From positions 248,001 to 312,000 of the forward strand of contig JACKFA010000008.1 in the NCBI GenBank assembly GCA_020632715.1: a stretch of 64,000 bases of DNA, in the 5' to 3' direction. The translations under genes and the position numbers were made by a program. Numbering within the stretch: position 1 is the first letter of the stretch; each line of letters begins with the position of its first letter. Below the pieces are notes generated by a model. The model had not been told where the DNA came from. It searched no databases and worked only from the letters and a program-made list of their open reading frames with translations. Source of the DNA: Deltaproteobacteria bacterium (lineage in GTDB: Bacteria; Myxococcota_A; UBA9042; PHBI01). Below are positions 31,501-39,018 of this stretch, one piece after another.

Positions 31501-33426
31501 GGGGTCGACCCGGAGAAGGACCCGATCACCTGCGTCGGCATCGGCGACATGTCGGGCGACGTCTTCGGCAACGGGCTCCTGTCGTCGAAGACCATCGCGC
31601 TCATCGGCGCGTTCGATCACCGGCACGTCTTCATCGACCCGAACCCGGACGCGGCGGCGTCGTTCGCCGAGCGCGAGCGGCTCTTCAAGCTGAAGCGGTC
31701 GTCGTGGGCGATGTACGATCCGGCGCTCATCTCGCGCGGCGGCGGCGTCTACGACCGCGGCGCGAAGTCGATCAAGCTCTCGCAGGAGGTGCGCGATCGG
31801 CTCCGCACCGAGCTCACCGAGGTGTCGGGCGAGGCGCTCATCCGGATGATCCTGACGGCCGACGTCGACCTCCTCTGGAACGGCGGCATCGGCACGTACG
31901 TGAAGGCGTCGACCGAGACGCACGCGGACGTCGGTGACAGCGACAACGACCGCGTGCGGGTGGACGGCAACCAGCTCCGCTGCCGCGTCATCGGCGAGGG
32001 CGGGAACCTCGGGATGACGATGCGCGGGCGCGTCGAGTTCGCGAGCCAGGGCGGGCGCGTGAACCTCGACGCCATCGACAACAGCGGCGGCGTCGACCTC
32101 TCCGACCACGAGGTGAACCTCAAGGTCCTGTTGAACCCGCTCGTCGCGCGCGGGGAGCTCTCGCGGCCCGAGCGGGACACGCAGCTCATCGCGGTCGGCG
32201 ACGACGCGTGCGACAAGGTCCTCGCGAACAACGAGGGGCAGAGCCTCGCCATCTCGCTCGACGAGCGTCGCACGCGGGACGACGCGTGGACCGCGGTGCA
32301 CGCGATGGCGTTCCTGCGCGACGAGATCGGCTTCTCGCGCTACGCCGAGCGCCTGCCGCGGAGCGTCGAGATCATCAAGCAGCGGATCGCGACCGGGCAG
32401 GGCTTCTTCCGGCCCGAGCTCGCGAAGCTCCTCGCCTACACGAAGATGTACGTCTACCGCGGGCTCCTCGGGCGCCCCATCGGCGACCGCGAGGAGCTCC
32501 TCCCGTTCCTCCTCGACTACTTCCCGCGCCCCATCGCGGAGCGGCACCGCGAGGCCATCGCCGGGCACCTGCTGTTCAACGAGATCGCGGCGACCGAGCA
32601 GGTCAACCGCATCATCGACGCGTCCGGGATCACCATCTTCCCGGCGCTCGCGATCGCGACGGAGCGGCCGCCGAGCGACATCGCGGCGGGCTACCTGCTC
32701 ATCGAGGACGTGTTCGGCGTGGCGGCGCTCCGGAATGCGCTCCGCGCGGAGGAGCGGATCGACACCGACCGCCTCTACCGGGCGCTCATCCGCATCGAGG
32801 ACCACATCGCGCGCGGGACGCGGCTCTTCCTGTGGCTGAACCCCGAGCCGGCGTCGCTCTCGGACCGCCCGCGCCTCGAGGCGACGCGCGAGGTGTTCGC
32901 GGCGCTCGAGAAGCAGCTCTACCGGGTGGTGCCCGACCGCGTCGAGCGCGCCATCAAGGACGAGGCCGCGACGTTCCAGGCGCCGGGGCTCGATCGCGAC
33001 GTCGCGGCGCGGCTCGCGCGCATGGCGTGGGTCGATCACGCCGTGCCCATCGCGAAGATCGCCCACGAGACCGGGATGAAGGCCCTCGACGTCGCGCGGG
33101 TGTACTTCGGGCTCGGCTTCGAGACGCGCGTGCTCGACCTCGTGCTCGCGATCGGCCGCCAGAGCTACCCCGACCGCTGGGACGACGTCGCCGTGCACTC
33201 GCTCGCCCGGGCGCTGCTCGCGTCGGTGTCGCGGCTCGCGCGGATGCAGCTCGCCGGGGACGCGAAGGAGACGGCCGAGGCGTGGCTCGCCGCGCGTGGC
33301 CTCGCCGACATCGCCGCGCAGGTGCAGGACCTCCTGCGGGAGCGGATCCCGGTCTCCGCGATGTTGGTCGTCAGCGAGCGGCTGAAGAACCGCATCGAGC
33401 GGCTCGAGCTCGCGATGAAGGGCTGA
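28582..33426 (+). CDS. gdhB: NAD-specific glutamate dehydrogenase (large, GDH-180 type)
   Basis: A 1614-residue enzyme of the large bacterial NAD-GDH class that oxidises glutamate to 2-oxoglutarate and ammonia. The catalytic block is VGAKGGFVLK with the lysine at 854. RGGLRWSDR and GIGDMSGDVFGNGLL precede and follow it as in the family. The long N-terminal (about 700 residues) and C-terminal regions are characteristic regulatory extensions. A GNGNGNGNG stretch near residue 25 comes from a GGCAAC microsatellite. ATG 28582 has CGGAGGATTCC upstream, a strong ribosome site. No frameshift is seen across nearly 5 kb. Confidence 0.95.
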   Translation: MQTHLDRAELIGRLLTDLGEDHRGNGNGNGNGRGVAPAAADGQLAEFARAVLRRVDDTYLFRHRMTTLGAQLRDSFAWAAEKIGSDDVEVRAFRPRLDTHGYAIEGNVIETLMPDQPFIFDTLKLYMEHASVRVLNSLHIILPAKIAADGTLEEFATAGPGVRTSSYTRWYVDWPANLSHAEVATEIQQRLRLARAMVQDFQRMIRDVRGSANEFDYLASSHKDEKAADCAEVRDFLQWLIDENFVFMGISAYERGGDGAYRAVPERGLGAARGASEPSGPATAATLAFLASSDSLTWPLARVRKSSSDSVLHRRGKVDEIVVRTFDHDGAPAGGLVLHGMFTFKGLGEPGGGIPILRRKLGRIIDHAGAVRTSYEHKSIVHAFNALPVEYLFEADVAAIESLIEMTVSADDSREIRSHIAAQPDSRSAYAFIVLPKEHYSDDLRALLQMVLQAELGASYADHRVYLGKFGSVALHFYLTGSHAFDTHDLHAIEEKLVAVGTPWTLRLRRALEQEYGDSVAAELYEKYSEAFGEGYGDVTDVSAAVVDIRHIERVIEDGRIRFDILPSTTDPSDALLRIYSPKDLLLTDILPVVDNFGIVVAEQFAFDITPEHTNQRLTTNTLRIRRGDPDVLGHRQEVIDALTAVFEKKMRSDRLNRVLLPGRLTWREVDVLRAYFLYSRQVGSGLTSEIVQKTLIAHRGYVHDLAELFRTRFDPDSELSAAQREAKCAAIEKRLYGHLDEVAGFEEDRILRTFLNYVQSTVRTNFYRSHDDGEHFISLKLRCAAVTDMPSPRPLFEIFVHHADVEGVHLRGGKVARGGLRWSDRLDDYRSEVLGLMATQMLKNTLIVPVGAKGGFVLKTPSEDWAEARAKADELYKIFIRGLLDVTDNIVDGEVAPPPRVVRYDEDDPYLVVAADKGTAHLSDTANAISQSYGFWLGDAFASGGSIGYDHKEKGITARGAWVCVRRHFREIGVDPEKDPITCVGIGDMSGDVFGNGLLSSKTIALIGAFDHRHVFIDPNPDAAASFAERERLFKLKRSSWAMYDPALISRGGGVYDRGAKSIKLSQEVRDRLRTELTEVSGEALIRMILTADVDLLWNGGIGTYVKASTETHADVGDSDNDRVRVDGNQLRCRVIGEGGNLGMTMRGRVEFASQGGRVNLDAIDNSGGVDLSDHEVNLKVLLNPLVARGELSRPERDTQLIAVGDDACDKVLANNEGQSLAISLDERRTRDDAWTAVHAMAFLRDEIGFSRYAERLPRSVEIIKQRIATGQGFFRPELAKLLAYTKMYVYRGLLGRPIGDREELLPFLLDYFPRPIAERHREAIAGHLLFNEIAATEQVNRIIDASGITIFPALAIATERPPSDIAAGYLLIEDVFGVAALRNALRAEERIDTDRLYRALIRIEDHIARGTRLFLWLNPEPASLSDRPRLEATREVFAALEKQLYRVVPDRVERAIKDEAATFQAPGLDRDVAARLARMAWVDHAVPIAKIAHETGMKALDVARVYFGLGFETRVLDLVLAIGRQSYPDRWDDVAVHSLARALLASVSRLARMQLAGDAKETAEAWLAARGLADIAAQVQDLLRERIPVSAMLVVSERLKNRIERLELAMKG

Positions 33427-33496
33427 CGAGCGGCCTGGCTGCGCCCGCGTGCCGCGTCACGAGGCGCGCGCCCGGGCTGCTCGAGCGGCGCGCGCG

Positions 33497-34333
33497 TCAG
33501 CGGACGAGAGACCAGCCCCGACCGCCCCAGACCACCCGATGCTCCCCCTCGCCGGGGGACGTCGGGTGCTCGTGGTCGCCCGGGAGGACGATCGCGACGC
33601 CGCCGCCCTTCCGCGGGAGCACCGCGGGCGCCATCGGGATCACGTCCCGCGCGGCCGCCCACGTGAGGATCCCGTCGATGGTGCCGAGCTCGGCGAAGCG
33701 GGTCAGGAGCCAGAAGGTCGGGGGGGCCAGGCCGAGCTCGCCCGTCGCGTGGCGCGCGAGGGCCTCCTCGGCGGAGAGCCAGGCGGACTCGGTCGTCTCG
33801 TGCGCGTCGTGCATCGCGGCGGCGCCGCGGCCACCGACGCGGGCGAGGTAGAAGCGCGTGTCGTAGCGGCGGCGCTCGACGGGCGGCGTCACCCAGTGGT
33901 CGCCGTAGATGAGCTCGTCCCACGCGAGGCTCGCGCCGAGCTCGACGAGGACGGCGTCCCAGGTGGTCTCGCCCGCGAGGAGCCGCCGGCGCGCGGCGTC
34001 GACGACGGCGTCGGTCGCGTCCGTCGCGCCGAGGAGGACGCCCGCCTCCTCGAAGGTCTCCCGCAGTGCACACACGAGATGGGCGCGCGCTTCGGCCTCC
34101 TCACCAAAACCCATGCTGCGCTGCAACATGATCTGGGCGAGCTCCGGCGGGAAGCCGGGCGCCGCGGCCGGGGCGTGGTCGGCGTCGTCGACGCGCCCGC
34201 CGGGGAAGACCCAGGCGTTCGCCATGAACGGGCTCTGCGCGGCGCGCTTCAGGAGGAGGGTCCTGGGCGCGTCCTCGGGACCGTCGAGGAGGACGAGGGT
34301 CGCGGCCGGGCGAAGCGGCGCGGCCTCGCTCAC
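33497..34333 (-). CDS. Nudix hydrolase (NUDT19-like)
   Basis: A 278-residue Nudix enzyme. WVFPGGRVDDAD precedes a Nudix helix, ALRETFEEAGVLLG, that keeps the REx2EExG core. An insertion between the FPGG strand and the helix, and the overall length, resemble the NUDT19/RP2p type that cleaves CoA or NADH-like pyrophosphates; substrate unknown. The GTG start at 34333 overlaps the ribB stop (GTGA), so it is translationally coupled to ribB. Removing toxic or misused flavin nucleotides would fit this context, but that is speculation. Confidence 0.88.
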   Translation of the reverse strand: MSEAAPLRPAATLVLLDGPEDAPRTLLLKRAAQSPFMANAWVFPGGRVDDADHAPAAAPGFPPELAQIMLQRSMGFGEEAEARAHLVCALRETFEEAGVLLGATDATDAVVDAARRRLLAGETTWDAVLVELGASLAWDELIYGDHWVTPPVERRRYDTRFYLARVGGRGAAAMHDAHETTESAWLSAEEALARHATGELGLAPPTFWLLTRFAELGTIDGILTWAAARDVIPMAPAVLPRKGGGVAIVLPGDHEHPTSPGEGEHRVVWGGRGWSLVR

Positions 34334-35472
34334 GGCTTCGCGGGCTCCGCAGCGGGTGGCGCGTCGCCGAGCGGGACCCAGTCGACGATGGTGATCCCGT
34401 AGCCCGAGATCCCCTTGAAGGCGCGCGGGCTGCTCGTGATGACGCGGATCTCGGAGAGGCCGAGGTCACGGAGGATCTGCGCGCCGATGCCGAAGTCGTG
34501 GAAGCCCATCCCCGAGCCGCCGGGCGGGCGCTCGCCGCGCGCGAGGGCGCCGTAGACCTGGAGGCGGTCGTCGAGCGGGTCGTCGTCGCCGTCGGGGCGG
34601 AGGTAGACGAGCACGCCCGCGCCCTCCTTCGCCATGTGCTGGAGGCTCCACGCGAGGCGCGAGCGCGACGGCAGGAAGTCGAGGCCGAAGACGTCCGCGA
34701 CGGTGTCGGCGCGGTGGACGCGCACGAGCGCGGGGGAGCTCGCGGTGGGATCGCCGTAGACGAGCGCGACGTGGACCTGCCCGTTCACCGAGTCCTGGTA
34801 ACAGCGGATCGTGAACTCGCCGAACTCGGTCGGGAGGCGGGCCTCCGAGCAGCAGGTGACGAGCCGCTCGTGGTGGAGGCGGTAGCGGATGAGGTCGGCG
34901 ACGGTGGCGACGGGGATGTCGAAGCGCTCGCCGAACTCGAGGAGCTTCGGGAGGCGCATCATGGTGCCGTCGGCGCCCATGACCTCGCAGATGACGCCGG
35001 AGGGGTCACGGCCCGCGAGGCGCGCGAGGTCGACGGAGCCCTCGGTCTGCCCGGAGCGGACGAGCACGCCGCCCGGGCGCGCGCGGAGCGGGAAGACGTG
35101 GCCGGGGCTCACGAAGTCCTCGGCGCGGGCGGAGCCGTCGACGGCGGCGCGGATGGTCGCGGCGCGCGCGGTGGCGCCGAGGCCGCCGAGGTGGCGGTGG
35201 TCGATGGAGCGCGTGAAGGCCGTCCCGAGCGGGGCCGTGTTGAGGTCGACCATGGGCTCGAGGTGGAGATCGGCGCAGCGCTCGGCCGTGAGCGTGAGGC
35301 AGATGAGGCCGCGCGCCTCGCGCGCCATGAAGGCGATGTGCTCGGCGGTCACGGCGTCCGCGGCGACGACGAGGTCGCCCTCGTTCTCGCGGTCCTCGTC
35401 GTCGACGAGGATCACCATGCGGCCGGCGGCGATGGCCTCGAGCGCTTCCTCGATGGGGGCGATGCGGCTCAC
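34330..35472 (-). CDS. ribB: DHBP synthase RibB fused to degenerate GTP cyclohydrolase II-like domain
   Basis: A 380-residue RibBA-like protein. The N-terminal ~205 residues are 3,4-dihydroxy-2-butanone-4-phosphate synthase (DDEDRENEGDL, TAFTRSIDHRH, GVICEVMGADGTM), which makes the four-carbon riboflavin precursor. The usual GHTEA metal-ligand block reads GQTEGSVDL here. The C-terminal half aligns in layout with GTP cyclohydrolase II (RVHRADTVADVFGLDFL, GISGYGITIVDW) but lacks the three zinc cysteines that should follow DVFG, and the RQEGRGIG loop reads RPDGDDD. The second half is therefore unlikely to open GTP. GTG 35472 is preceded by GGGAG. A Nudix gene overlaps its end. Confidence 0.9.
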   Translation of the reverse strand: MSRIAPIEEALEAIAAGRMVILVDDEDRENEGDLVVAADAVTAEHIAFMAREARGLICLTLTAERCADLHLEPMVDLNTAPLGTAFTRSIDHRHLGGLGATARAATIRAAVDGSARAEDFVSPGHVFPLRARPGGVLVRSGQTEGSVDLARLAGRDPSGVICEVMGADGTMMRLPKLLEFGERFDIPVATVADLIRYRLHHERLVTCCSEARLPTEFGEFTIRCYQDSVNGQVHVALVYGDPTASSPALVRVHRADTVADVFGLDFLPSRSRLAWSLQHMAKEGAGVLVYLRPDGDDDPLDDRLQVYGALARGERPPGGSGMGFHDFGIGAQILRDLGLSEIRVITSSPRAFKGISGYGITIVDWVPLGDAPPAAEPAKP

Positions 35473-35605
35473 GGCGCTCCCTTTACCACAGCCGGCGGGC
35501 GGGGGTTAGGAGATCCCGCCGCGGCGGTGACGCGAGTCGGCGGAGCCGGCGGCCCGGCGCCGCGCTCCCTCGCCCCCGGCGCGCTCGGCGGACCGTACGG
35601 ACTCC

Positions 35606-35633
35606 TTGACGCCACCCCGCGGTACGGTAAGGG
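35606..35633 (+). promoter_or_regulatory. Candidate sigma70 promoter for asd
   Basis: TTGACG (35606-35611), a 16-base spacer and TAAGGG form a moderate promoter ending 33 bases before the asd start. Two copies of a CGTACGG-type motif (35593-35600 and 35621-35627) flank the -35. Confidence 0.4.
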
Positions 35634-35665
35634 TGGGCCCGAGAGACACGGCAGGAGGAAGCGAC

Positions 35666-36670
35666 GTGGTGACGGTAGCGATTGTGGGTGCGACGGGGGC
35701 GGTGGGCGCGGAGCTCCTCGCGGTGCTCGAGCGCCGGGAGTTCCCGGTGGAGAGGCTCGTCCCGATGGCGTCGGCCCGGTCGGTCGGCACGACGGTGCGC
35801 TTCCGCGGCGCGGACCACCCGGTCGTCGAGGCGAAGGCCGACGCGTTCGCAGGCGTCGACGTCGCGTTCTTCTCGGCGGGCGCCACGCGCAGCCGCGACC
35901 TCATCCCGCACGCCCGCGCCGCGGGGGCGCTCGTCGTCGACAACTCGTCGGCCTTCCGCATGGATCCGAGCGTGCCGCTCGTGGTCCCGGAGGTGAACCC
36001 GGACGCGCTCGCGGGGCACGACGGGGTCGTCGCGAACCCGAACTGCGTCGCGGCGATCCTCACGGTCGCCGTCGCGCCGCTCACGAAGCTCGGCCACGTC
36101 GAGCGGCTCGTCATCTCGACGTACCAGTCGGCGAGCGGCGCCGGGGCGCGCGCGATGGAGGACCTCCTCGTGCAGACCGCCGATCACCTCGCGGGGCGCG
36201 AGGTCGTGCCGCGGGTCCTGCGCCACCCGTTCGCGTTCAACCTCTTCAGCCACGACTCGGCGGTCGAGGGGAACGGCTACAACGGCGAGGAGAACAAGGT
36301 CGTCGCCGAGCTCCGGAAGATCCTCGGCATGGCGGACCTGCCCGTCAGCGTGACCTGCATGCGGGTGCCGATCCTGCGCGCCCACACGGCCACGGTGAAC
36401 ATCGAGTTCGACCGCGCGGTGAGCGTCGAGGCGGCGCGCGAGGCGATCGCCGCGGCCGACGGCGTGCAGCTCGTCGACGATCCCGAGGCGAACCACTTCC
36501 CGATGCCGAACGAGGCGTCGGGCAAGGACGACGTGCTCGTCGGGCGCGTACGGCTCGATCCGTCGCGCGCCAACACGCTGAACCTGCTCGTGTCGGGTGA
36601 TCAGCTGCTGAAGGGCGCGGCGCTGAACGCCGTACAGCTCGCCGAGGCGCTCCGGGCCGCGGCCTCCTGA
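35666..36670 (+). CDS. asd: Aspartate-semialdehyde dehydrogenase
   Basis: A 334-residue NADP enzyme that reduces aspartyl phosphate to aspartate semialdehyde, the branch point for lysine, threonine, methionine and diaminopimelate. The N-terminal GATGAVGAELL binds NADP. The catalytic cysteine is C127 in VVANPNCVAAIL, and STYQSASGAGARAMEDL and CMRVPILRAHT are family blocks. GTG 35666 was chosen because AGGAGG lies seven bases upstream; a longer reading adds an unconvincing Pro/Arg-rich stretch. thrC, further along this pathway, is at 4.7-6 kb. Confidence 0.95.
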   Translation: MVTVAIVGATGAVGAELLAVLERREFPVERLVPMASARSVGTTVRFRGADHPVVEAKADAFAGVDVAFFSAGATRSRDLIPHARAAGALVVDNSSAFRMDPSVPLVVPEVNPDALAGHDGVVANPNCVAAILTVAVAPLTKLGHVERLVISTYQSASGAGARAMEDLLVQTADHLAGREVVPRVLRHPFAFNLFSHDSAVEGNGYNGEENKVVAELRKILGMADLPVSVTCMRVPILRAHTATVNIEFDRAVSVEAAREAIAAADGVQLVDDPEANHFPMPNEASGKDDVLVGRVRLDPSRANTLNLLVSGDQLLKGAALNAVQLAEALRAAAS

Positions 36671-36731
36671 GGTCCGCGCCGCGGGCGCTGCGACGAGAGA
36701 CGTCCCCGTGTGACACGCCGAGAGGTGCTCG

Positions 36732-37277
36732 ATGGCTCGCCTGACCCCGCTCTGGACCGCCCCGCCGCTCACCGATGACGCCGCCATCGCCGACTTCCTC
36801 GGCGCGCGCGGGGTCGCGTTCGAGCGCTGGGAGCTGCCCGCCCACGTGAGCGCGATCGCCGCGCAGGACACGGTGACGGACGCCGACAAGCAGGCGCTCC
36901 TCGACGCGTTCTCCGCGAAGCTCGCGGCGGTGGCCGACGGGACGCCCTACAAGAGCGCCGACGTCGTCGCGATCCGGCCTCACCTCCCCGGCGTGGACGG
37001 GGCGCTCGCGCGCTTCGACCGCGTGCACCGCCATGACGACGACGAGATCCGCGCGATCGTCGGAGGGCGGGGGATCTTCGGCTTCCTCGACGACGTCGGG
37101 CGGCAGTACCTGCTGCTCATCGAGGCCGGCGAGTACATCAGCGTGCCGGCCGGCGCGTGGCACTGGTTCTACTGCGACGACACGAAGAACATCACGGCGC
37201 TCCGCATCTTCAAGGACGCGGCGGGCTGGGTCGCGCACTACCGGGACGAGGCCGCGGCCGGCGGCTCCCCGGCGTGA
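36732..37277 (+). CDS. mtnD: Acireductone dioxygenase (ARD)
   Basis: A 181-residue cupin enzyme of the methionine salvage pathway. It oxidises the acireductone to the keto-acid precursor of methionine (Fe form) or to an off-pathway product with CO (Ni form). The four metal ligands are visible: H99, H101 and E105 in VHRHDDDEIRAI, and H144 in GAWHWFY. The length is standard. The stop overlaps the mtnB start (GTGA), so the two are coupled. The other salvage genes (mtnA, mtnC or mtnW/X) are not present in the window. Confidence 0.95.
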   Translation: MARLTPLWTAPPLTDDAAIADFLGARGVAFERWELPAHVSAIAAQDTVTDADKQALLDAFSAKLAAVADGTPYKSADVVAIRPHLPGVDGALARFDRVHRHDDDEIRAIVGGRGIFGFLDDVGRQYLLLIEAGEYISVPAGAWHWFYCDDTKNITALRIFKDAAGWVAHYRDEAAAGGSPA

Positions 37278-37948
37278 GCGCGGGCGGCGGGGTCCCGGGG
37301 CTCGACGCGGCGACGCGCGAGCTGCGGCGCGGGCTCATGCGCCTCGGGCAGCGCTACGACGCGCGAGGCTGGCTCTTCGGGACGTGCGGCAACCTGAGCG
37401 GGCGCGACGGTGACCGGATCACGATCACGGCGTCGGGCCGCCACAAGGGCGAGCTCGGTGAGGACGACTTCGTGACGGTCGACCTCGGCGGCGCCCTCGT
37501 CGCGGGGCCGCCGGGCGGCCGGCCCAGCGCCGAGACGTCGATCCACCTCGCGCTCTACGAGGCCGTGGCGACGGCGCGCGTCATTGTGCACGTGCACACG
37601 GTCGCGAGCAGCCTCGTACGCGGCGAAGCGCCGGTCGATGCTGCACTGCAACACGCCGCCGGGGTCGTGGGGGAGCTCCGCTTCGAGGGGCTCGAGATGG
37701 TGAAGGGCTGGGACCTCTGGTCGCCCGAGGCGCGCCCCGTGATGCCGGTCTTCGAGAACCACGCGGACGTCCCCGCGATCGCGCGCGACGTGGGGCGCTA
37801 CTACGCGGCCGCGCCGCGGGAGGTGCCGGCGCTCCTGATCGCGGGGCACGGGCTCACGGCCTGGGGCGCGAGCCTCTTCGAGGCGAACCGGCACCTCGAG
37901 GTCGCCGAGTTCCTCTGCCAGGTCGCGCTCGCGAACGCGCGACGATAG
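37274..37948 (+). CDS. mtnB: Methylthioribulose-1-phosphate dehydratase
   Basis: A 224-residue class II aldolase-family enzyme that dehydrates methylthioribulose-1-phosphate, upstream of MtnD in methionine salvage. TCGNLSGRDGDRITITASGRHKG is the phosphate-binding stretch. The zinc site is H106 and H108 in VIVHVHTVASS, and a third His in GHGLTAWG near residue 192. ETSIHLALY carries the conserved glutamate. The GTG at 37274 overlaps the mtnD TGA. A class II aldolase of other specificity is possible in principle, but pairing with mtnD makes MtnB the clear choice. Confidence 0.93.
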   Translation: MSAGGGVPGLDAATRELRRGLMRLGQRYDARGWLFGTCGNLSGRDGDRITITASGRHKGELGEDDFVTVDLGGALVAGPPGGRPSAETSIHLALYEAVATARVIVHVHTVASSLVRGEAPVDAALQHAAGVVGELRFEGLEMVKGWDLWSPEARPVMPVFENHADVPAIARDVGRYYAAAPREVPALLIAGHGLTAWGASLFEANRHLEVAEFLCQVALANARR

Positions 37949-37969
37949 CGCGGCGGCGCCTCGCCGCGC
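37948..37969 (+). terminator. Hairpin at the mtnB stop
   Basis: GCGCGGCG (37948-37955) pairs with CGCCGCGC (37962-37969) across a six-base loop, beginning at the last base of the mtnB stop codon. No T-run follows; a GC-type terminator or 3' stabiliser. Confidence 0.5.
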
Positions 37970-38290
37970 GGAGGGCGGAGGCGAGGCGCGCTCGCGACCT
38001 CCCGACTCCACGCGGGCCACCCGGTGAGACCGGACACCCGTGGCGGTGGCGCTGCAGGACGCCGCCCTGTCCGCGCGTTCTGTCGCGCCTCGAGACCGCC
38101 GGCCGGTCCGGCGCTGTGCACGATGGCGGACAGAGACGCGAACGTGGCCCCCACGGCCGCTCGGCCGTGGGGAACCCGTCGAGGACTCCGGGGTCGGCGT
38201 CATGAGGCGCGCGGCATCGCGCCGCCCTCGAGGGCGACTCGATCCGCGACCTCCCGCCGGCTCCCCGGGTGAGGAGCGAGCGAGCCCGGG
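37970..38290. other. Non-coding spacer between convergent genes
   Basis: About 320 bases. An imperfect repeat of GCGACCTCCCG plus C(G)GGTGAG occurs near 37996-38026 and again near 38247-38272, and a GCCGGCCGG palindrome lies near 38100. AGCCCGGGCT at the edge, next to the Lys/Asp-repeat gene, could be part of its terminator. No ORF with convincing composition. Confidence 0.45.
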
Positions 38291-38701
38291 CTACTTCTTC
38301 TTGCCGCCCTTCTTGTCGTCGTCGCCGCCGTCGTCCTTCGCGTCGTCCTTCTTGTCGTCCTTCGCGTCGGACTTCTTGTCGTCCTTCGCGTCGGCCTTCT
38401 TGTCGTCCTTCGCGTCGGACTTCTTGTCGTCCTTCGGCTCTTCCTTCGCGGCCGGGGCCGGCGCCGGAGCGGCCGGGGCCGGTGCGCCCGTCGGCCCGAC
38501 GCCGAGCGTCGAGTAGACGTTGTCGAGGTGCGAGCCGACGCGGGACAACCCGTCGACGAACTGCTGGAGCTCGTCCTTCGAGTACTTGTCCTGCTCCTTC
38601 AGACCCGCAGCCTGGAGCGCCTCGCGAGCCATCGTCCGCGCGGATTGGAAGTCGTAACGGGACTCCAGGACGGAAACCAGCTGCTGAAAGCCTTGACTCA
38701 T
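38291..38701 (-). CDS. Small protein with Lys/Asp repeat tail
   Basis: A 136-residue protein. Residues 1-66 are a predicted all-helical, soluble domain (SVLESRYDFQSARTMAREAL, KDELQQFVDGLSRVG). A Pro/Ala linker follows at 67-85, then a 50-residue tail made of an eight-residue repeat of the type DAKDDKKS and ending GGKKK. No signal peptide or catalytic motif. Highly charged Lys-rich tails suggest nucleic-acid or chromatin-like binding, but alternating Asp makes it nearly neutral overall, so this is open. AGGAG lies six bases before ATG 38701, and a near-consensus promoter stands upstream, suggesting strong expression. The family is unknown to me. Confidence 0.8.
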   Translation of the reverse strand: MSQGFQQLVSVLESRYDFQSARTMAREALQAAGLKEQDKYSKDELQQFVDGLSRVGSHLDNVYSTLGVGPTGAPAPAAPAPAPAAKEEPKDDKKSDAKDDKKADAKDDKKSDAKDDKKDDAKDDGGDDDKKGGKKK

Positions 38702-38792
38702 CTCCCGCTCCTCGTTGCGGTTCGGTGCCCGTAGGGCTGACCTAAGTCGTTGATACCAATTAAGAATTTGCCATGCGGCAGATTGCAACGGG

Positions 38793-38820
38793 ATTATAGC
38801 AGCGCGCCCGGGGCGGTCAA
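38793..38820 (-). promoter_or_regulatory. Near-consensus sigma70 promoter, Lys/Asp-repeat gene
   Basis: On the minus strand TTGACC (38815-38820), a 16-base spacer and a perfect TATAAT (38793-38798). This is the closest match to consensus in the window. The transcribed leader of about 85 bases is unusually AT-rich (around 38740-38790) for this genome. Confidence 0.75.
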
Positions 38821-38947
38821 CCGCACCCCAGGACATCGCGTGGACGCGGCCCACGGCGGGCCTCTCCGGGGGACCGTCGCGCCCGCCGCGCCGGCGACCC
38901 GATCAGCCGCCGGTGTCGCGGAGCCGACGCCGCGGCAGTCGCCGTCG

Positions 38948-38976
38948 TTGTGATGGGGCGGCGCGCCCACTATAGT
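38948..38976 (+). promoter_or_regulatory. Sigma70-type promoter, 604-residue lipoprotein gene
   Basis: TTGTGA (38948-38953), a 17-base spacer, TATAGT (38971-38976). The -10 lies inside the perfect palindrome CCACTATAGTGG (38968-38979). Start is expected near 38983, about 35 bases before the ATG. Confidence 0.7.
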
Positions 38977-39018
38977 GGCGCATCGATCGATGCGACGCGA
39001 GGCGCTCAGGAGGCGACG

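Noticed and set aside
28501..33198. 1565-codon minus-strand open frame opposite the glutamate dehydrogenase
   Set aside because: Mirror frame of a GC-rich gene with Arg/Val/Glu-rich composition and no domain. The plus-strand dehydrogenase is unmistakable.
35473..35665. FMN riboswitch upstream of ribB
   Set aside because: None of the conserved FMN-aptamer segments are visible on the minus strand, and the gene starts too close to the asd side.
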